64,000 bases of DNA, taken from assembly GCA_036501025.1 (NCBI GenBank), contig DASYBB010000238.1, positions 1 to 64,000 of the forward strand. The letters run 5' to 3'. Of the stretch, positions 1 through 8,468 are shown one piece after another. The first letter of the stretch is position 1. The number at the start of each line of letters is the position of its first letter. Source of the stretch: DASUBV01 sp036501025. Its GTDB lineage: Bacteria; Actinomycetota; Actinomycetes; Streptosporangiales; Streptosporangiaceae. The notes beneath the pieces were generated by a model. That model saw only the letters and a list, made by a program, of their open reading frames with translations, was not told where the DNA came from and did not search any database. A program made the position numbers and the translations under genes.

Positions 1-1
1 G

Positions 2-142
2 CCGAAGCCGCCCGCCCCTGACCCGCGTCCCGTGCTGCCCGAGCGCAGCAGCGACGAGACCGATGCGGGCTGGGGCGAGCGGCCCGAGCCCGACGATGAC
101 GAGCGCCTCCGCCAGGACCGGCCGCCGCACTACGACCAGTAG
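2..142 (+). CDS. C-terminal tail of an upstream hypothetical protein (partial)
   Basis: Only the last 46 codons are inside the window; the reading frame is open from base 2 to a TAG at 140-142. The tail is Pro-rich, then very acidic, and ends in RLRQDRPPHYDQ. Acidic tails ending in a similar Arg-Asp-Arg-Pro-Pro-His motif occur on small actinobacterial proteins of unknown function, so I regard it as a real gene end rather than a chance frame. No domain is visible, and nothing can be said about function. Confidence 0.6.
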   Translation, partial: PKPPAPDPRPVLPERSSDETDAGWGERPEPDDDERLRQDRPPHYDQ

Positions 143-322
143 GCCGAGGCGGCGGCGGACCCGGCCCGGAGCGGCACCGGGCTCCGGGACGGGCACCGGC
201 CCCGGCGGCCACGTTTCGGCAAGTTGGAGATTTTTCCCGGATTCGCCCGGGCGTCCGGGGATGCTATGGGCGCGCGACCTAGTGCAATGGGCCGGGTCTG
301 ACGGGGAGAAAGAGCGCCGCAT

Positions 323-673
323 ATGCCCGAAATGATCTTCTTTACGGATAATTACCAAGACCGGGGGACCCGTGAGGGGTATCAGTTCGAGTTCTTCTGC
401 AAGCGTTGCGGGAATGGCTACACCTCGTCCTTCCAGCACTCCGTCACCGGCTTCGGCGGCCGGATGCTGCGGCTGGGCGGCGACCTGATCGGCGGCACCG
501 TCGGCGAGAAGGCCAGCGAGATCGGCTGGGACGCCGAGTGGATGCGCGACGGCACCCGCGGGTCGACCCGCGACCGGGACGCGGGTTTCGGCCTGGCGCC
601 GGGCTCGGGCCGCCGCTGGCCGGGGAGGTCGCCCACGACGAGCGGTGGGCGGCCGGCCTGGACGAGCTGCTGA
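323..673 (+). CDS. Truncated zinc-ribbon protein (deletion remnant)
   Basis: The first 80 or so residues (MPEMIFFTDNYQDRG..., with one CKRCGNGY knuckle and a Gly-rich middle followed by DAEWMRDG) match a family of small actinobacterial zinc-ribbon proteins that I recognise by pattern. Family members normally continue into a second pair of CxxC motifs near the C-terminus. Here that half is missing: after about residue 85 the frame becomes low-complexity Arg/Pro sequence. The +1-shifted frame (about 606-687) instead reads protein-like, PPLAGEVAHDERWAAGLDELL, then stops. The simplest reading is an internal deletion that joined the 5' part to an unrelated 3' end out of frame. The ATG at 323 has a purine-rich GGGGAGA about 14 bases upstream. 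Probably non-functional. Confidence 0.55.
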   Translation: MPEMIFFTDNYQDRGTREGYQFEFFCKRCGNGYTSSFQHSVTGFGGRMLRLGGDLIGGTVGEKASEIGWDAEWMRDGTRGSTRDRDAGFGLAPGSGRRWPGRSPTTSGGRPAWTSC

Positions 674-710
674 GCGGGCCGGCCTAGCGGCCGGCGGGAT
701 GTGTCTCATC

Positions 711-756
711 ATCGCGAAGGCTTTGGCACACCCTGGTATGCCAAAGCCTTCGCGAT
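711..756. terminator. Long hairpin between convergent genes
   Basis: Bases 711-732 and 735-756 form a 22-bp stem with one mismatch and a two-base loop; the outer 16 bp (ATCGCGAAGGCTTTGG and its complement) are perfect. It lies between the converging ends of the zinc-ribbon remnant (+) and the M16 subunit gene (-). There is no T-tract, as is usual for actinobacterial hairpin terminators, so it probably works in both directions. Confidence 0.7.
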
Positions 757-778
757 CATGGCGGACCGGCCGCCGGAG

Positions 779-2173
779 TCAGCCGGGGACGACCGTGACG
801 GGGCCGATGCCGAGCGCCTCGACCGGGGCCTGGATCTGCCCGGCGTCGCCGACCAGGATCGTGACCAGGCGATTCTCCGGGAACGCGGCCAGCACCGCGG
901 CGGTCGCGGCGTCGGTGCCGGTCTGGGCCAGGCGGGCGTAGAGCCTCCCCTGGTAGTCGTCGGCCAGGTGCTGCTGCACCTGATCGGCCATGGTGCCCGC
1001 GACCGATGCCGCCGTCTCGAACCGCAGCGGCGCGACGCCGACCAGGTTCTGCACGGCCACGTCCCGCTCGGCGTCGGTCAGGCCGCCGGCGGCCAGCGTG
1101 CGCAGCACCGTCCACAGGTCGCCGAGCGCGGGGCCGGTCGACTCGGTGTCCACCGAGCCGCTGATGGCCAGCAGCGACGAGCCGGGCGCGCGGGCCGGGT
1201 CGGGTGACTGCAGGACCTGCTGCGAGGCGCGGACGCCGTAGGTGTAGCCCTTCTCCTCGCGCAGCACCCGGTCCAGCCGGGAGGTGAGCGTCCCGCCCAG
1301 GCAGTACGTGCCGATGACCAGGGCCGGCCAGGCGGCGTCGTGCCGGTCGGGTCCGGTCCGCCCGATCAGCAGCTGGGTCTGGACCGAGCCGGGGCGGTCC
1401 ACGATGACGACCCGCCCGGTGTCGTCGGCGGGGGCCTGGATCGCGGGCAGCGGGCCGGCGGTGTCACCGGTCCAGGCGCCGAGCGTGCCGGCCAGCACGG
1501 CGTCCAGGTCGAGGCCCGACAGGTCGCCCACCACCACCGCGGTCGCGGTCGCGGGCCGCACGTGCGCCTGGTAGAAGGCGCGCACGCCCGCGGCGTCGAT
1601 CCGCCGGACGGTTTCCTCGGTGCCCTGGCGGGGCCGGGACATCCGCGCGGACTCCGGGAACAGCTCGTGCGACAGCTGCTTGGCCGCGCGCCGGGCCGGG
1701 CTGGCGTTCTCCAGCGGGATCCGGTCCAGGCGGTTGCGGACCAGCCGCTCGACCTCGCTGTCGGCGAAGGCCGGCCCCCGCAGTGCCTCGGCCAGCAGCC
1801 CGACCGCCCGCGGCAGCCGCGAGACGGGCACCTCCAGCGAGAGGCGCCCGCCCAGGTAGTCAGCGTGCGCGTCGAGCGTCGCACCGCATCGCTCCAGCTC
1901 GGCGGCGAACTCCTCGGCGGTGTGCTCGCCGGTGCCCTCCGACAGCGCGTCCACCATGATCGCGGCGATGCCGTCCAGGCCCTCCGGCTCGGCGTCGAGC
2001 GGCGTGCTCAGGCACACCTCGACCGCCACCACCTGCTGGCCGGGACGGTGGCAGCGCAGCACGGTCAGCCCGCTGGCCAGCGTGGACCGCTCGGGTGCCG
2101 GGAAGGCCCACGGCCGGGCCGCGCCCGCCGCCGGCTGCGGGTAGAAGTCCATGGTCACGTCGACGTCCGTCAC
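779..2173 (-). CDS. M16 family peptidase-like protein, non-catalytic subunit
   Basis: 464 residues with the two-lobed M16 (pitrilysin/insulinase, processing-peptidase) layout: an N-terminal beta/alpha half and a second half containing the family signature around FYQAHVRPATATAVVVGDL. Where active M16 proteins carry the zinc motif HxxEH, this one reads IAAIMVDALSEGT, so it cannot bind zinc in the usual way. Such inactive partners normally pair with an active subunit to form the substrate chamber. The GTG start at 2171-2173 overlaps the stop of the active-subunit gene (GTGA), so the two are almost certainly co-translated and form a heterodimer. Substrate unknown. Confidence 0.85.
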   Translation of the reverse strand: MTDVDVTMDFYPQPAAGAARPWAFPAPERSTLASGLTVLRCHRPGQQVVAVEVCLSTPLDAEPEGLDGIAAIMVDALSEGTGEHTAEEFAAELERCGATLDAHADYLGGRLSLEVPVSRLPRAVGLLAEALRGPAFADSEVERLVRNRLDRIPLENASPARRAAKQLSHELFPESARMSRPRQGTEETVRRIDAAGVRAFYQAHVRPATATAVVVGDLSGLDLDAVLAGTLGAWTGDTAGPLPAIQAPADDTGRVVIVDRPGSVQTQLLIGRTGPDRHDAAWPALVIGTYCLGGTLTSRLDRVLREEKGYTYGVRASQQVLQSPDPARAPGSSLLAISGSVDTESTGPALGDLWTVLRTLAAGGLTDAERDVAVQNLVGVAPLRFETAASVAGTMADQVQQHLADDYQGRLYARLAQTGTDAATAAVLAAFPENRLVTILVGDAGQIQAPVEALGIGPVTVVPG

Positions 2174-3531
2174 CGGCCGGCCCCTTCCTGCTCCGCGCTG
2201 TCACTGCTGCCCGCGCCGTCCGCGCCGGCGTCGGCGGACAGCGGCTCGTACTCCAGCACCACCCGGTTGTCGGGGCGCAGCCGCGCCGCGGCCACCGCCT
2301 GGACCTCGGCGGCGGTGACGCTGAGGATCCGGCCGACCGCCGTGAACGCAAGCTGCGGGTCGCCGAACAGCACCGCGTAGCGGCACAGCTCGTCGGCCCG
2401 GCTGGCCACCGTGCCCAGCCGCTCCAGCCACTCCCGTTCCAGCAGGGCCTGGGCCCGCTCCATTTCCTCGGCGGTCGGGCCGTCGGCGCCGAGCCGGGCC
2501 AGTTCCTCGTCCACGGCCGCCTCGATGTCGGCCAGCTGCGCGCCGCCCGAGGTCTTGACCTCCAGCCAGCCCAGCGATGGGGCGCCCGCCAGCCGCATCA
2601 GCCCGAAGCCGGCCGAGACCGCCGTGCGGTCGCGGCGCACCAGCCGGTTGTGCAGCCGCGACGCCATGCCGCTGCCGAGCACGGTGAGCGCGACATCGGC
2701 GGCATCGGCCGCGCGCGTCCCGTCGGCCGGCATCCGGTACCCCTCCATCAGGGCCGGCGCCGGGACCTCCTCGCGGATCTCCGCCCGCAGCTCGGTGCCC
2801 ATGATGTCGGGCAGCGTGCCGTCGCGGGCCGGCACCTTGCCGTCGTGGGCCGGGATGGAGCCGAAGTACTTCTGCACCCAGGCCAGCGTCTGCTCCGGGT
2901 CGATGTCTCCCACCACGGCCAGGACCGCGTTGTTCGGCGCGTAGTTCGTGCGGAAGAACGCCCGCGCGTCGGCCAGCGTCGCCGCGTCCAGGTCGGCCAT
3001 GGACCCGATCGGCGTGTGGTGGTACGGGTGGCCCTCGGGGTAGGCCAAGGCGATCATCCGCTCGAACGCGGTGCCGTAGGGGACGTTGTCGTAGCGCTGG
3101 CGGCGCTCGTTCTTGACCACGTCGCGCTGGTTCTCCATCGACTCCTCGTCGAGGGCGGCCAGCAGCGAGCCCATGCGGTCGGCCTCCAGCCACAGCGCCA
3201 GCTCGAGCTGGTGGGCGGGCATGGTCTCGAAGTAGTTGGTCGACTCGAAGCTGGTCGTCCCGTTCAGCGAGCCGCCCGCGCCCTGGATCAGCTCGAAGTG
3301 ACCGTTGCCCGGGACCTGGGCCGAGCCCTGGAACATGAGGTGCTCGAACAGGTGGGCCAGGCCGGTGCGGCCCGGCACCTCATACCGGGACCCGACGTCG
3401 TACCAGAGGCAGACCGCCGCGACCGGGGTCAGGTGATCCTCCGACAGCACCAGCCGCAGGCCGTTGCTCAGCCGGTGCTCCGTCGCGGTCAGGCCGCCGA
3501 AGCCGGCCCGTTCTGTGGCCGTGTGACCCAC
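2170..3531 (-). CDS. M16 family zinc metallopeptidase, catalytic subunit
   Basis: With the start chosen here the protein has 453 residues. HLFEH (His60, Glu63, His64) is the inverted zinc motif of M16 peptidases; Glu142 in VVKNERR is well placed as the distal zinc ligand. The frame stays open far upstream, but that extension is compositionally poor and runs into the divergent GNAT gene. I chose the GTG at 3529-3531 because GAAGGGA lies 11 bases before it and homology-like sequence begins right after (TATEHRLSNGLRLVLSEDH). It is the first gene of a two-gene operon with the inactive partner. Function inferred: processing or degrading small peptides; substrate unknown. Confidence 0.88.
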   Translation of the reverse strand: MGHTATERAGFGGLTATEHRLSNGLRLVLSEDHLTPVAAVCLWYDVGSRYEVPGRTGLAHLFEHLMFQGSAQVPGNGHFELIQGAGGSLNGTTSFESTNYFETMPAHQLELALWLEADRMGSLLAALDEESMENQRDVVKNERRQRYDNVPYGTAFERMIALAYPEGHPYHHTPIGSMADLDAATLADARAFFRTNYAPNNAVLAVVGDIDPEQTLAWVQKYFGSIPAHDGKVPARDGTLPDIMGTELRAEIREEVPAPALMEGYRMPADGTRAADAADVALTVLGSGMASRLHNRLVRRDRTAVSAGFGLMRLAGAPSLGWLEVKTSGGAQLADIEAAVDEELARLGADGPTAEEMERAQALLEREWLERLGTVASRADELCRYAVLFGDPQLAFTAVGRILSVTAAEVQAVAAARLRPDNRVVLEYEPLSADAGADGAGSSDSAEQEGAGR

Positions 3532-3703
3532 GGGCGTGCACGTCCCTTCGATCGGGTTCAGGAGAGTCACTGTCACTGTATGCAAGGGGGCCGCTCGGTG
3601 GCCGCCTGAGGTCGCCCGCGGCGACGGCGCCCGGCGCGGGCGCCGATGACGGTTGATACCGTGACGAACAGTTAGTGGACAACCTCGTGGGCGGAACGGC
3701 GGG

Positions 3704-4378
3704 ATGACATTGACTGGCGGCTCCGGCGGCTTCGAGAGTCCCTGGACGTCGGCCGGCGAACGGCGGATCCGGGCCGACGCGCAGCTCCTGCAGACCGCGC
3801 TGCGGAAGGCCGTCAGCACCTCGCCCGAGGCGTTCTTCACCACGCTGGCCGACCTGAAGGCCCGGTCGGACGCCGGGTGGGTGCGCGAGATCCGGACATC
3901 GTCCTGGGCCGTGCTGGAGGCCGGGGACGCCGTGGTCGGGATCGCCGCGGCCAAGCCGCCGGACCCGGTGGCGGACTCCGGCCATGACCCCGCCCGGGCC
4001 TGCTTCATCGAGTCGGTCTGGGTCGATCCCGGCCACCGCCGCCAGGGGCTCGGCGAGCGGCTGGTCAGGTACCTGATCGAGACCCAGCGCGGCCGGGGCA
4101 TCGAGTGGTTTTTACTGTGGGTCCTGCCGGCCAACCTGGGCGCGATCTCGTTCTACGAGAGCCTGGGCTTCCGGAAGACCGGGGAGCTCAAGCCCTACAC
4201 GCGCGATGACCAGGGCTCGTGGGGGCTGGAGGTTCAGTTCGGCCGGCAGTTCGGGCGCCCGGACGCCGGGGGCGGCTCGCGTGCCGCCCGGCCGCGCCGG
4301 CCGGCCCCGCGGCGCGGCACGGCCGGCAACCCGGTCGGCTGCCGACTGCTGGGCGCCGCCCTCGATGCGGAGCCCTAG
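3704..4378 (+). CDS. GNAT family N-acetyltransferase
   Basis: 224 residues. The core shows the GNAT acetyl-CoA site VDPGHRRQGLGERLV (motif A, Q/RxxGxG) at about residues 106-120, followed by the motif B region NLGAISFYESLGFRKTGEL. The ATG at 3704 is preceded by GGAACGGCGGG. It is divergent from the M16 operon across a 170-bp region containing a short GC inverted repeat (3626-3644). The last 40 or so residues are Arg/Pro/Gly-rich and probably disordered. The acyl acceptor cannot be told from sequence. Confidence 0.85.
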   Translation: MTLTGGSGGFESPWTSAGERRIRADAQLLQTALRKAVSTSPEAFFTTLADLKARSDAGWVREIRTSSWAVLEAGDAVVGIAAAKPPDPVADSGHDPARACFIESVWVDPGHRRQGLGERLVRYLIETQRGRGIEWFLLWVLPANLGAISFYESLGFRKTGELKPYTRDDQGSWGLEVQFGRQFGRPDAGGGSRAARPRRPAPRRGTAGNPVGCRLLGAALDAEP

Positions 4379-4397
4379 TCACCGTCGCCCGCGGGCG

Positions 4398-4907
4398 TTA
4401 CCGGCGGTTGGCGACCGTCTGATCGCCGGGTGCGCCGGCGTCCGCCGGCGGGGCGGCAGCGGACGGGTCAGCGACGGCCTCGGCCACGGCCTGGGTGTCG
4501 GTCTTGCGGTGACGGCGGGCGGTGCGGCGCAGCTGGATGATCCGGCCGGTGCCCGGGATCGCGACCAGCAGGACGCCGAGGGCCGCGGCCAGCAGCAGCG
4601 CCACGCCGAGCGGCATGTGCCCGTGGGCGCCGAAGAAGCTGATCTTGACGTTATTGCTGTTCTCCAGGATGAAGACCAGCAGCAGGACGAGGACCACCGC
4701 GCCCAGCGCCAGCCCCACCCACGCGCCGCCCATGCGCGACCGGTGCACCTTGTGGTGCCGTGCCGATGCTGCCGCGGCCGCCGCCGGGTCCTGCCCCGCC
4801 GGGGCCGGCGCCGCCGCGCCCGGCGCCGCCCCCTGGCCGCCCGGCGCGCCCGGGGCCCCCTGGCCGCCGGGCGGGAACTGATCCTTGGTTCGGTCTGGCT
4901 GAGTCAT
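4398..4907 (-). CDS. LapA domain (DUF1049) membrane protein
   Basis: 169 residues. An N-terminal Pro/Gly/Ala-rich cytoplasmic segment is followed by two membrane segments (about residues 62-82, WVGLALGAVVLVLLLVFIL, and about 100-120) separated by ENSNNVKISFFGAHGHMPLG. That is the hallmark of the LapA/DUF1049 family, in which the Asn-rich turn joins two helices. A basic tail, RRTARRHRKTD, follows. The ATG at 4905-4907 was chosen because AAGGGGG sits 8 bases before it; a longer open frame upstream lacks any such site. In Gram-negatives LapA relatives act in envelope assembly; in actinobacteria the role is unknown. Confidence 0.8.
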   Translation of the reverse strand: MTQPDRTKDQFPPGGQGAPGAPGGQGAAPGAAAPAPAGQDPAAAAAASARHHKVHRSRMGGAWVGLALGAVVLVLLLVFILENSNNVKISFFGAHGHMPLGVALLLAAALGVLLVAIPGTGRIIQLRRTARRHRKTDTQAVAEAVADPSAAAPPADAGAPGDQTVANRR

Positions 4908-5165
4908 GAGCTGTGCCCCCTTGCAGCAGGCCCGTGGCCTGGTGGCCCAGGCCGTTTGCCCAGGTCCGCCCGCCCTACCCCCATGCGGCCCGGCCAACCA
5001 TCGCGGTCCGGCCGGCCGCCCCGCCGCCCTGCGGCCGAAAGGGCGGAATTCGCCCAGCCTTTCAGAATCGCACCAATCTGGCCGAAAAGCCAGATTTTTA
5101 CGACAAAGACAGCCAAAGATCTTGTGCTCGTAACCTCGCTGGGCTTCACTGCCGTGGTGGCCGCA

Positions 5166-5764
5166 ATGACACTCCTCGGGGCCGTCCGCCGGGGCGGACG
5201 GCACGGCGCGCGCGACTTCCGGAACACCAGGAAAGGGTGGCTCTACTCGGCGCCGGCAGTCCTGATCTTCGCCGCGTTCGTCATCGTGCCGACCTTCTAC
5301 ACGTTCTATGTGTCGCTGTGGAAGTGGAACGTCCTCAACCCCAGCCTGTCGGTCTATAAGGGGCTGGGAAACTACCGGGCGCTATTCACCGCGACCGACC
5401 CGAGCTTCGGCTCGAGCCTGTGGCACTCGCTGTACTTCTGCGGGGCGATGGTCATCGGCGGGACGGCCATCTCGCTGGCCCTGGCCCTGCTGCTGCAGCG
5501 GGGCGGGCGGGCCGTCAACGCCTCCCGCCTGGCGATCTACCTCCCCAACGCCACCCCCCTGATCGCCACGTCACTGATCTGGACCTGGATTCGCTGGCCA
5601 TCATCGCCATCCAGGTCTTCAGCTTCAGTAGCGCCAACGGGACCGACTACTCGGGTCTGGCCGCGGCGGCGACGTTTACTACGCTGCCGCTAATGGTCTT
5701 CTTCCTGCTCCTGCAGCGGCAGTTCATCCGCGGCGCGCTGTCCGCGGCCGGATCCATCCGGTGA
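5166..5764 (+). pseudogene. Fused remnant of two sugar ABC-transporter permeases
   Basis: Frame 3 from ATG 5166 encodes a clear N-terminal half of a MalF/UgpA-type permease: a basic start, GWLYSAPAVLIFAAFVIVP, FYTFYVSLWKWN, the YRALF segment, and SLYFCGAMVIGG. It runs to LIATSLIWTWI at about 5590. Coding then jumps to frame 2 (about 5588-5763) and reads as the C-terminus of the partner MalG-type permease: SSANGTDYSGLAAAATF, then TLPLMVFFLLLQRQFIRG. The intervening region, including the conserved EAA loops, is gone. A single deletion spanning the 3' half of one permease gene and most of the next explains this. No ATPase or binding-protein gene is nearby. The product cannot be a working transporter. 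Confidence 0.8.
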
Positions 5765-6531
5765 CCCCGCCCCTGCTCGTCGTCGACTTCGACGGCACTG
5801 TCTGCCGCGGTGACGCCCCCGTCCGCTACTACGCCGCCGTCATCGCCGACGCGATGGCCCCGCCCGACGCCCGCGAGTTCCTGGACGCGATCGAGCGGTA
5901 CCTGGCCCAGGGCCCCGCGGCCGCCGCGGCCAGCACCGACACCGTCGCGGCGGCCGCGCTGCGGGAGGCGGTCGACTCGTGGGGCGCCGTGCTGTCCCTC
6001 GCCGCCCGCGGCTACGCCGTGCCGGGCGCCGTCATCGAGCAGGCGTTCACCCGGTGCCGCGAGTGGATGCTCGACCCGGCGTGCGCGGTCGGGCTGGTCA
6101 CGCCGCTCCTGGACACCCTGGCCGACCTGCGCGGCGACACGCGGATCGTGCTGGTGACCAACAGCCCGCGCGACAGCATGCTGCCGCTGCTCCGGCGGCT
6201 GGGCATCCTGGGTGCCTTCGACGACGTCGTGGCCGGCGCGGGCAAGCCGGACGGCCTGCGCCGGTTCCTGCAGCGCAGCCTCGGCCCCGACCTGCGTGCC
6301 CGGCCGTGGCGGCTGTTCTCGATCGGCGACCACTACCGCAACGACATCGAGCCCGCCGTCGAGCTCGGCGCGGGCGGCGCGTACATCGACCGCTTCGGCC
6401 GCGCCGACGGCCCGGCCTCGGCCCGCGCCGCGCGGGCCGAGGACCTGCTGCCCGTGCTCCGCGCGTGGGCCGCCGACCCGGAGAGCGGGACCCGGCGCGC
6501 CGCGCTGGCCGGCCGGGCCGGGGCCGGCTGA
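5761..6531 (+). CDS. HAD superfamily hydrolase
   Basis: 256 residues. HAD motifs are in order: motif I LVVDFDGTVC (nucleophile Asp and DxDGT pattern) at residues 5-14, motif II IVLVTNSPRD, motif III lysine in GKPDGLRRF, and motif IV IGDHYRNDI. An alpha-helical cap lies between motifs I and II, so this is a C1-cap phosphatase-like member. The GTG start at 5761 overlaps the stop of the permease remnant (GTGA), suggesting the gene was once the last in that transport operon. It ends 4 bases before the metallo-beta-lactamase gene, so the two are probably co-transcribed. Likely a small-molecule phosphatase; substrate unknown. Confidence 0.85.
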   Translation: MTPPLLVVDFDGTVCRGDAPVRYYAAVIADAMAPPDAREFLDAIERYLAQGPAAAAASTDTVAAAALREAVDSWGAVLSLAARGYAVPGAVIEQAFTRCREWMLDPACAVGLVTPLLDTLADLRGDTRIVLVTNSPRDSMLPLLRRLGILGAFDDVVAGAGKPDGLRRFLQRSLGPDLRARPWRLFSIGDHYRNDIEPAVELGAGGAYIDRFGRADGPASARAARAEDLLPVLRAWAADPESGTRRAALAGRAGAG

Positions 6532-6535
6532 GCCG

Positions 6536-7824
6536 GTGGCGCGCATCGAGTTCTGGGGCGGCGTCGGCGTCATCGGCTCCAGCAAGGTCCTGATTCACGA
6601 CGGCGGGCACCGGGTCCTGCTCGACCTGGGCCTGGACATCCCGCGCGGCAGCGACCTGTTCCGCAGCCCGGCGGCCCTGCCGCGCGGCCGGGAGCTGTCG
6701 GCCCGGCTCCGGGTCGGCGCCGCCCCGGCCATGGCCGGCCTGTACGACCCCGCCGCGCTCGACCCCGGCGACCCGCTCGGCGAGCCGGCCGAGCCCGCGG
6801 CCGTCTTCATCAGCCATCCGCACATCGATCACGTCGGCCTGGCCGGGTTCCTGCGGGCCGATATCCCCGCCTACGCCTCGCCCGACGCGATCGCGCTGCT
6901 GCGGGCACTCGACCACGGCGGCGAAACGCTGCCCGGACCGCGGGACTTCAGCTCAGCCGAGACGTCCTGGCGGCGAATGCCGGCGGGCGCGGCCGTGCAG
7001 GTCGGCCCCATCCGGGTGGAGCGGCTCGACGTGGACCACGACGTGCCCGGGGCCAGCGGCTACCGCGTCACCACCAGCGACGGCGTGCTCGCCTTCACCG
7101 GCGACATCGGTTCCACGGCCATCACCCGGAGCGATCGTGGGCCTTCGCCGATGCCGTCGCCGGCTGCGATGTCCTGGTCACCGAGGGCACCACGCTCAGC
7201 TTCGACGAGCACCAGCCGGCGCGGACCGAGGCGGACGTGGCCCGCGACTCCGCGGCGGCCCTCGACGGCTGCCCCGACCTGATGCTCCAGGCCTGCTACC
7301 CGCGGGACCTGGACCGGGTGCGCGCGTTCGAGGCCATCGCGGCCGCCGCCGGGCGGACCATCCTGTGGCCGGACCGCGTCGCGGCCTTCCTGCGCGCGGC
7401 CGGGGCCGGCCCGGCCGTCACCCTGGCCGACGCCGGCCCGGCCGCCGTGCGCGCCGCGCCGGGCCGCTTCGTGGTCCAGCCCGACGCGGGCGACCTGCCC
7501 GGCCTGCTCGACCTGCCGGTCGGCCCGGCCAGCGCGATGCTGCACGCCAACGGGGAGCCGCTCGGGCCGTTCGATCCGCGCTGGCCGCTGTACGCCGACT
7601 GGCTGGCCCAGTGCGGCGTGCCGCTGCGCACCATCGGCTGCTCCGGGCATGCCTCGGCCGACGACCTGCACGAGATGCTGTACCGGATCCGGCCGTCGGT
7701 CGTGGTCCCGATCCACACCCGCAGCCCGTACCGGCTGCATCCGGTGGGCGGGCCGGCCCGGCTCGTGGCGGAGTACGGCCGTGCCTACGACTTCGCGGGA
7801 CGGCCGGTGCCGGCCGGCCGGTGA
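6536..7824 (+). pseudogene. RNase J-like metallo-beta-lactamase-fold hydrolase, frameshifted
   Basis: Frame 2 from GTG 6536 encodes a metallo-beta-lactamase fold with SHPHIDHVG (HxHxDH zinc motif, about residues 92-98) and runs to LAFTGDI. The protein then continues in frame 1 from about 7108: FHGHHPERSWAFADAV, then LVTEGTTLSF. That frame ends with SGHASADDLHEMLYRIRP and VVPIH, typical of the beta-CASP/RNase J C-terminal half. Restoring one base (a C after GACATC, about 7108) makes a single 429-residue protein. As written, translation of the first part stops after 7282. Either a recent inactivating deletion or a sequencing error. Tightly linked to the upstream HAD gene. Confidence 0.85.
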
Positions 7825-7855
7825 GCCCGCCCGCGGCGGCGGCGCGGGACCCGGC

Positions 7856-8398
7856 TCACTCCGGCGCGCCGCCGGCCAGCGCGGCCACCGCGTCCGCGAC
7901 CTCGGCGCGGAATCCCGGATCAGTGATCACCCCGGCCGCGCTGACCCAGTCCCGGGCCACCGGCAGCCGGCGGCAGGCCGGCTCGACGACCGTCGCCCCG
8001 ACGTAGCCCAGCACCGTCTCCAGCGTGGCCTGCGCGCCCCCGCCGCGGCCCTGGTTCGCGACGTTGAGCCAGGCCACGGGCTTGCCGTCGAGCTCGCCGC
8101 CGCCGACCGTCCAGTCGAGCAGGTTCTTGAAGCTGCCCGGCAGCGTGCCCGCGTACTCGGGCGTGCAGAACATGACGGCGTCGGCCGCCGCGATCTCCCG
8201 GCGCAGCCCGGCCGCGGCCGGCGGCAGGTCCGGGCCGTCGTGGTCGGGGTTGAACGCCGGCAGGGCGGACAGCCCGCCGTACAGCCCCGCCGTGACCCAG
8301 TCCGGCGCCGCCTCCGCCACCGCGCGCAGCGCGGCCGTGTTCGTTGAGCCGTCCCGCGTGCTGCCCGATATCAGCAGGATCCGCTTGTGATCTGGCAC
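7856..8398 (-). CDS. NADPH-dependent FMN reductase
   Basis: 180 residues in a flavodoxin-like fold. The FMN phosphate loop is LISGSTRDGSTN near the N-terminus, and PEYAGTLPGSFKNLLDW is the conserved isoalloxazine-binding and dimer-contact motif of the NADPH-dependent FMN reductase family. GGAAGGA lies six bases before the GTG at 8396-8398, which decides the start; an ATG six bases upstream (8402-8404) abuts the same site and is spaced too closely. Likely a cytosolic flavin or quinone/azo reductase. It converges on the metallo-beta-lactamase gene with only 31 bp between stops. Confidence 0.85.
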   Translation of the reverse strand: MPDHKRILLISGSTRDGSTNTAALRAVAEAAPDWVTAGLYGGLSALPAFNPDHDGPDLPPAAAGLRREIAAADAVMFCTPEYAGTLPGSFKNLLDWTVGGGELDGKPVAWLNVANQGRGGGAQATLETVLGYVGATVVEPACRRLPVARDWVSAAGVITDPGFRAEVADAVAALAGGAPE

Positions 8399-8468
8399 GC
8401 TCATTCCTTCCGTGAGGCTCTGGTCCCGGTGCAACAGCCCGGCTCCCGGCCGTCATCCCGCCGCCCGG

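Noticed and set aside
711..756. Small RNA or tRNA-like structure
   Set aside because: It is one straight hairpin between convergent gene ends without cloverleaf arms; a terminator explains it.
3532..4134. Upstream extension of the catalytic M16 gene to a 654-residue protein
   Set aside because: The extra sequence overlaps the divergent acetyltransferase gene and lacks protein character; the GTG at 3531 has a proper ribosome site.
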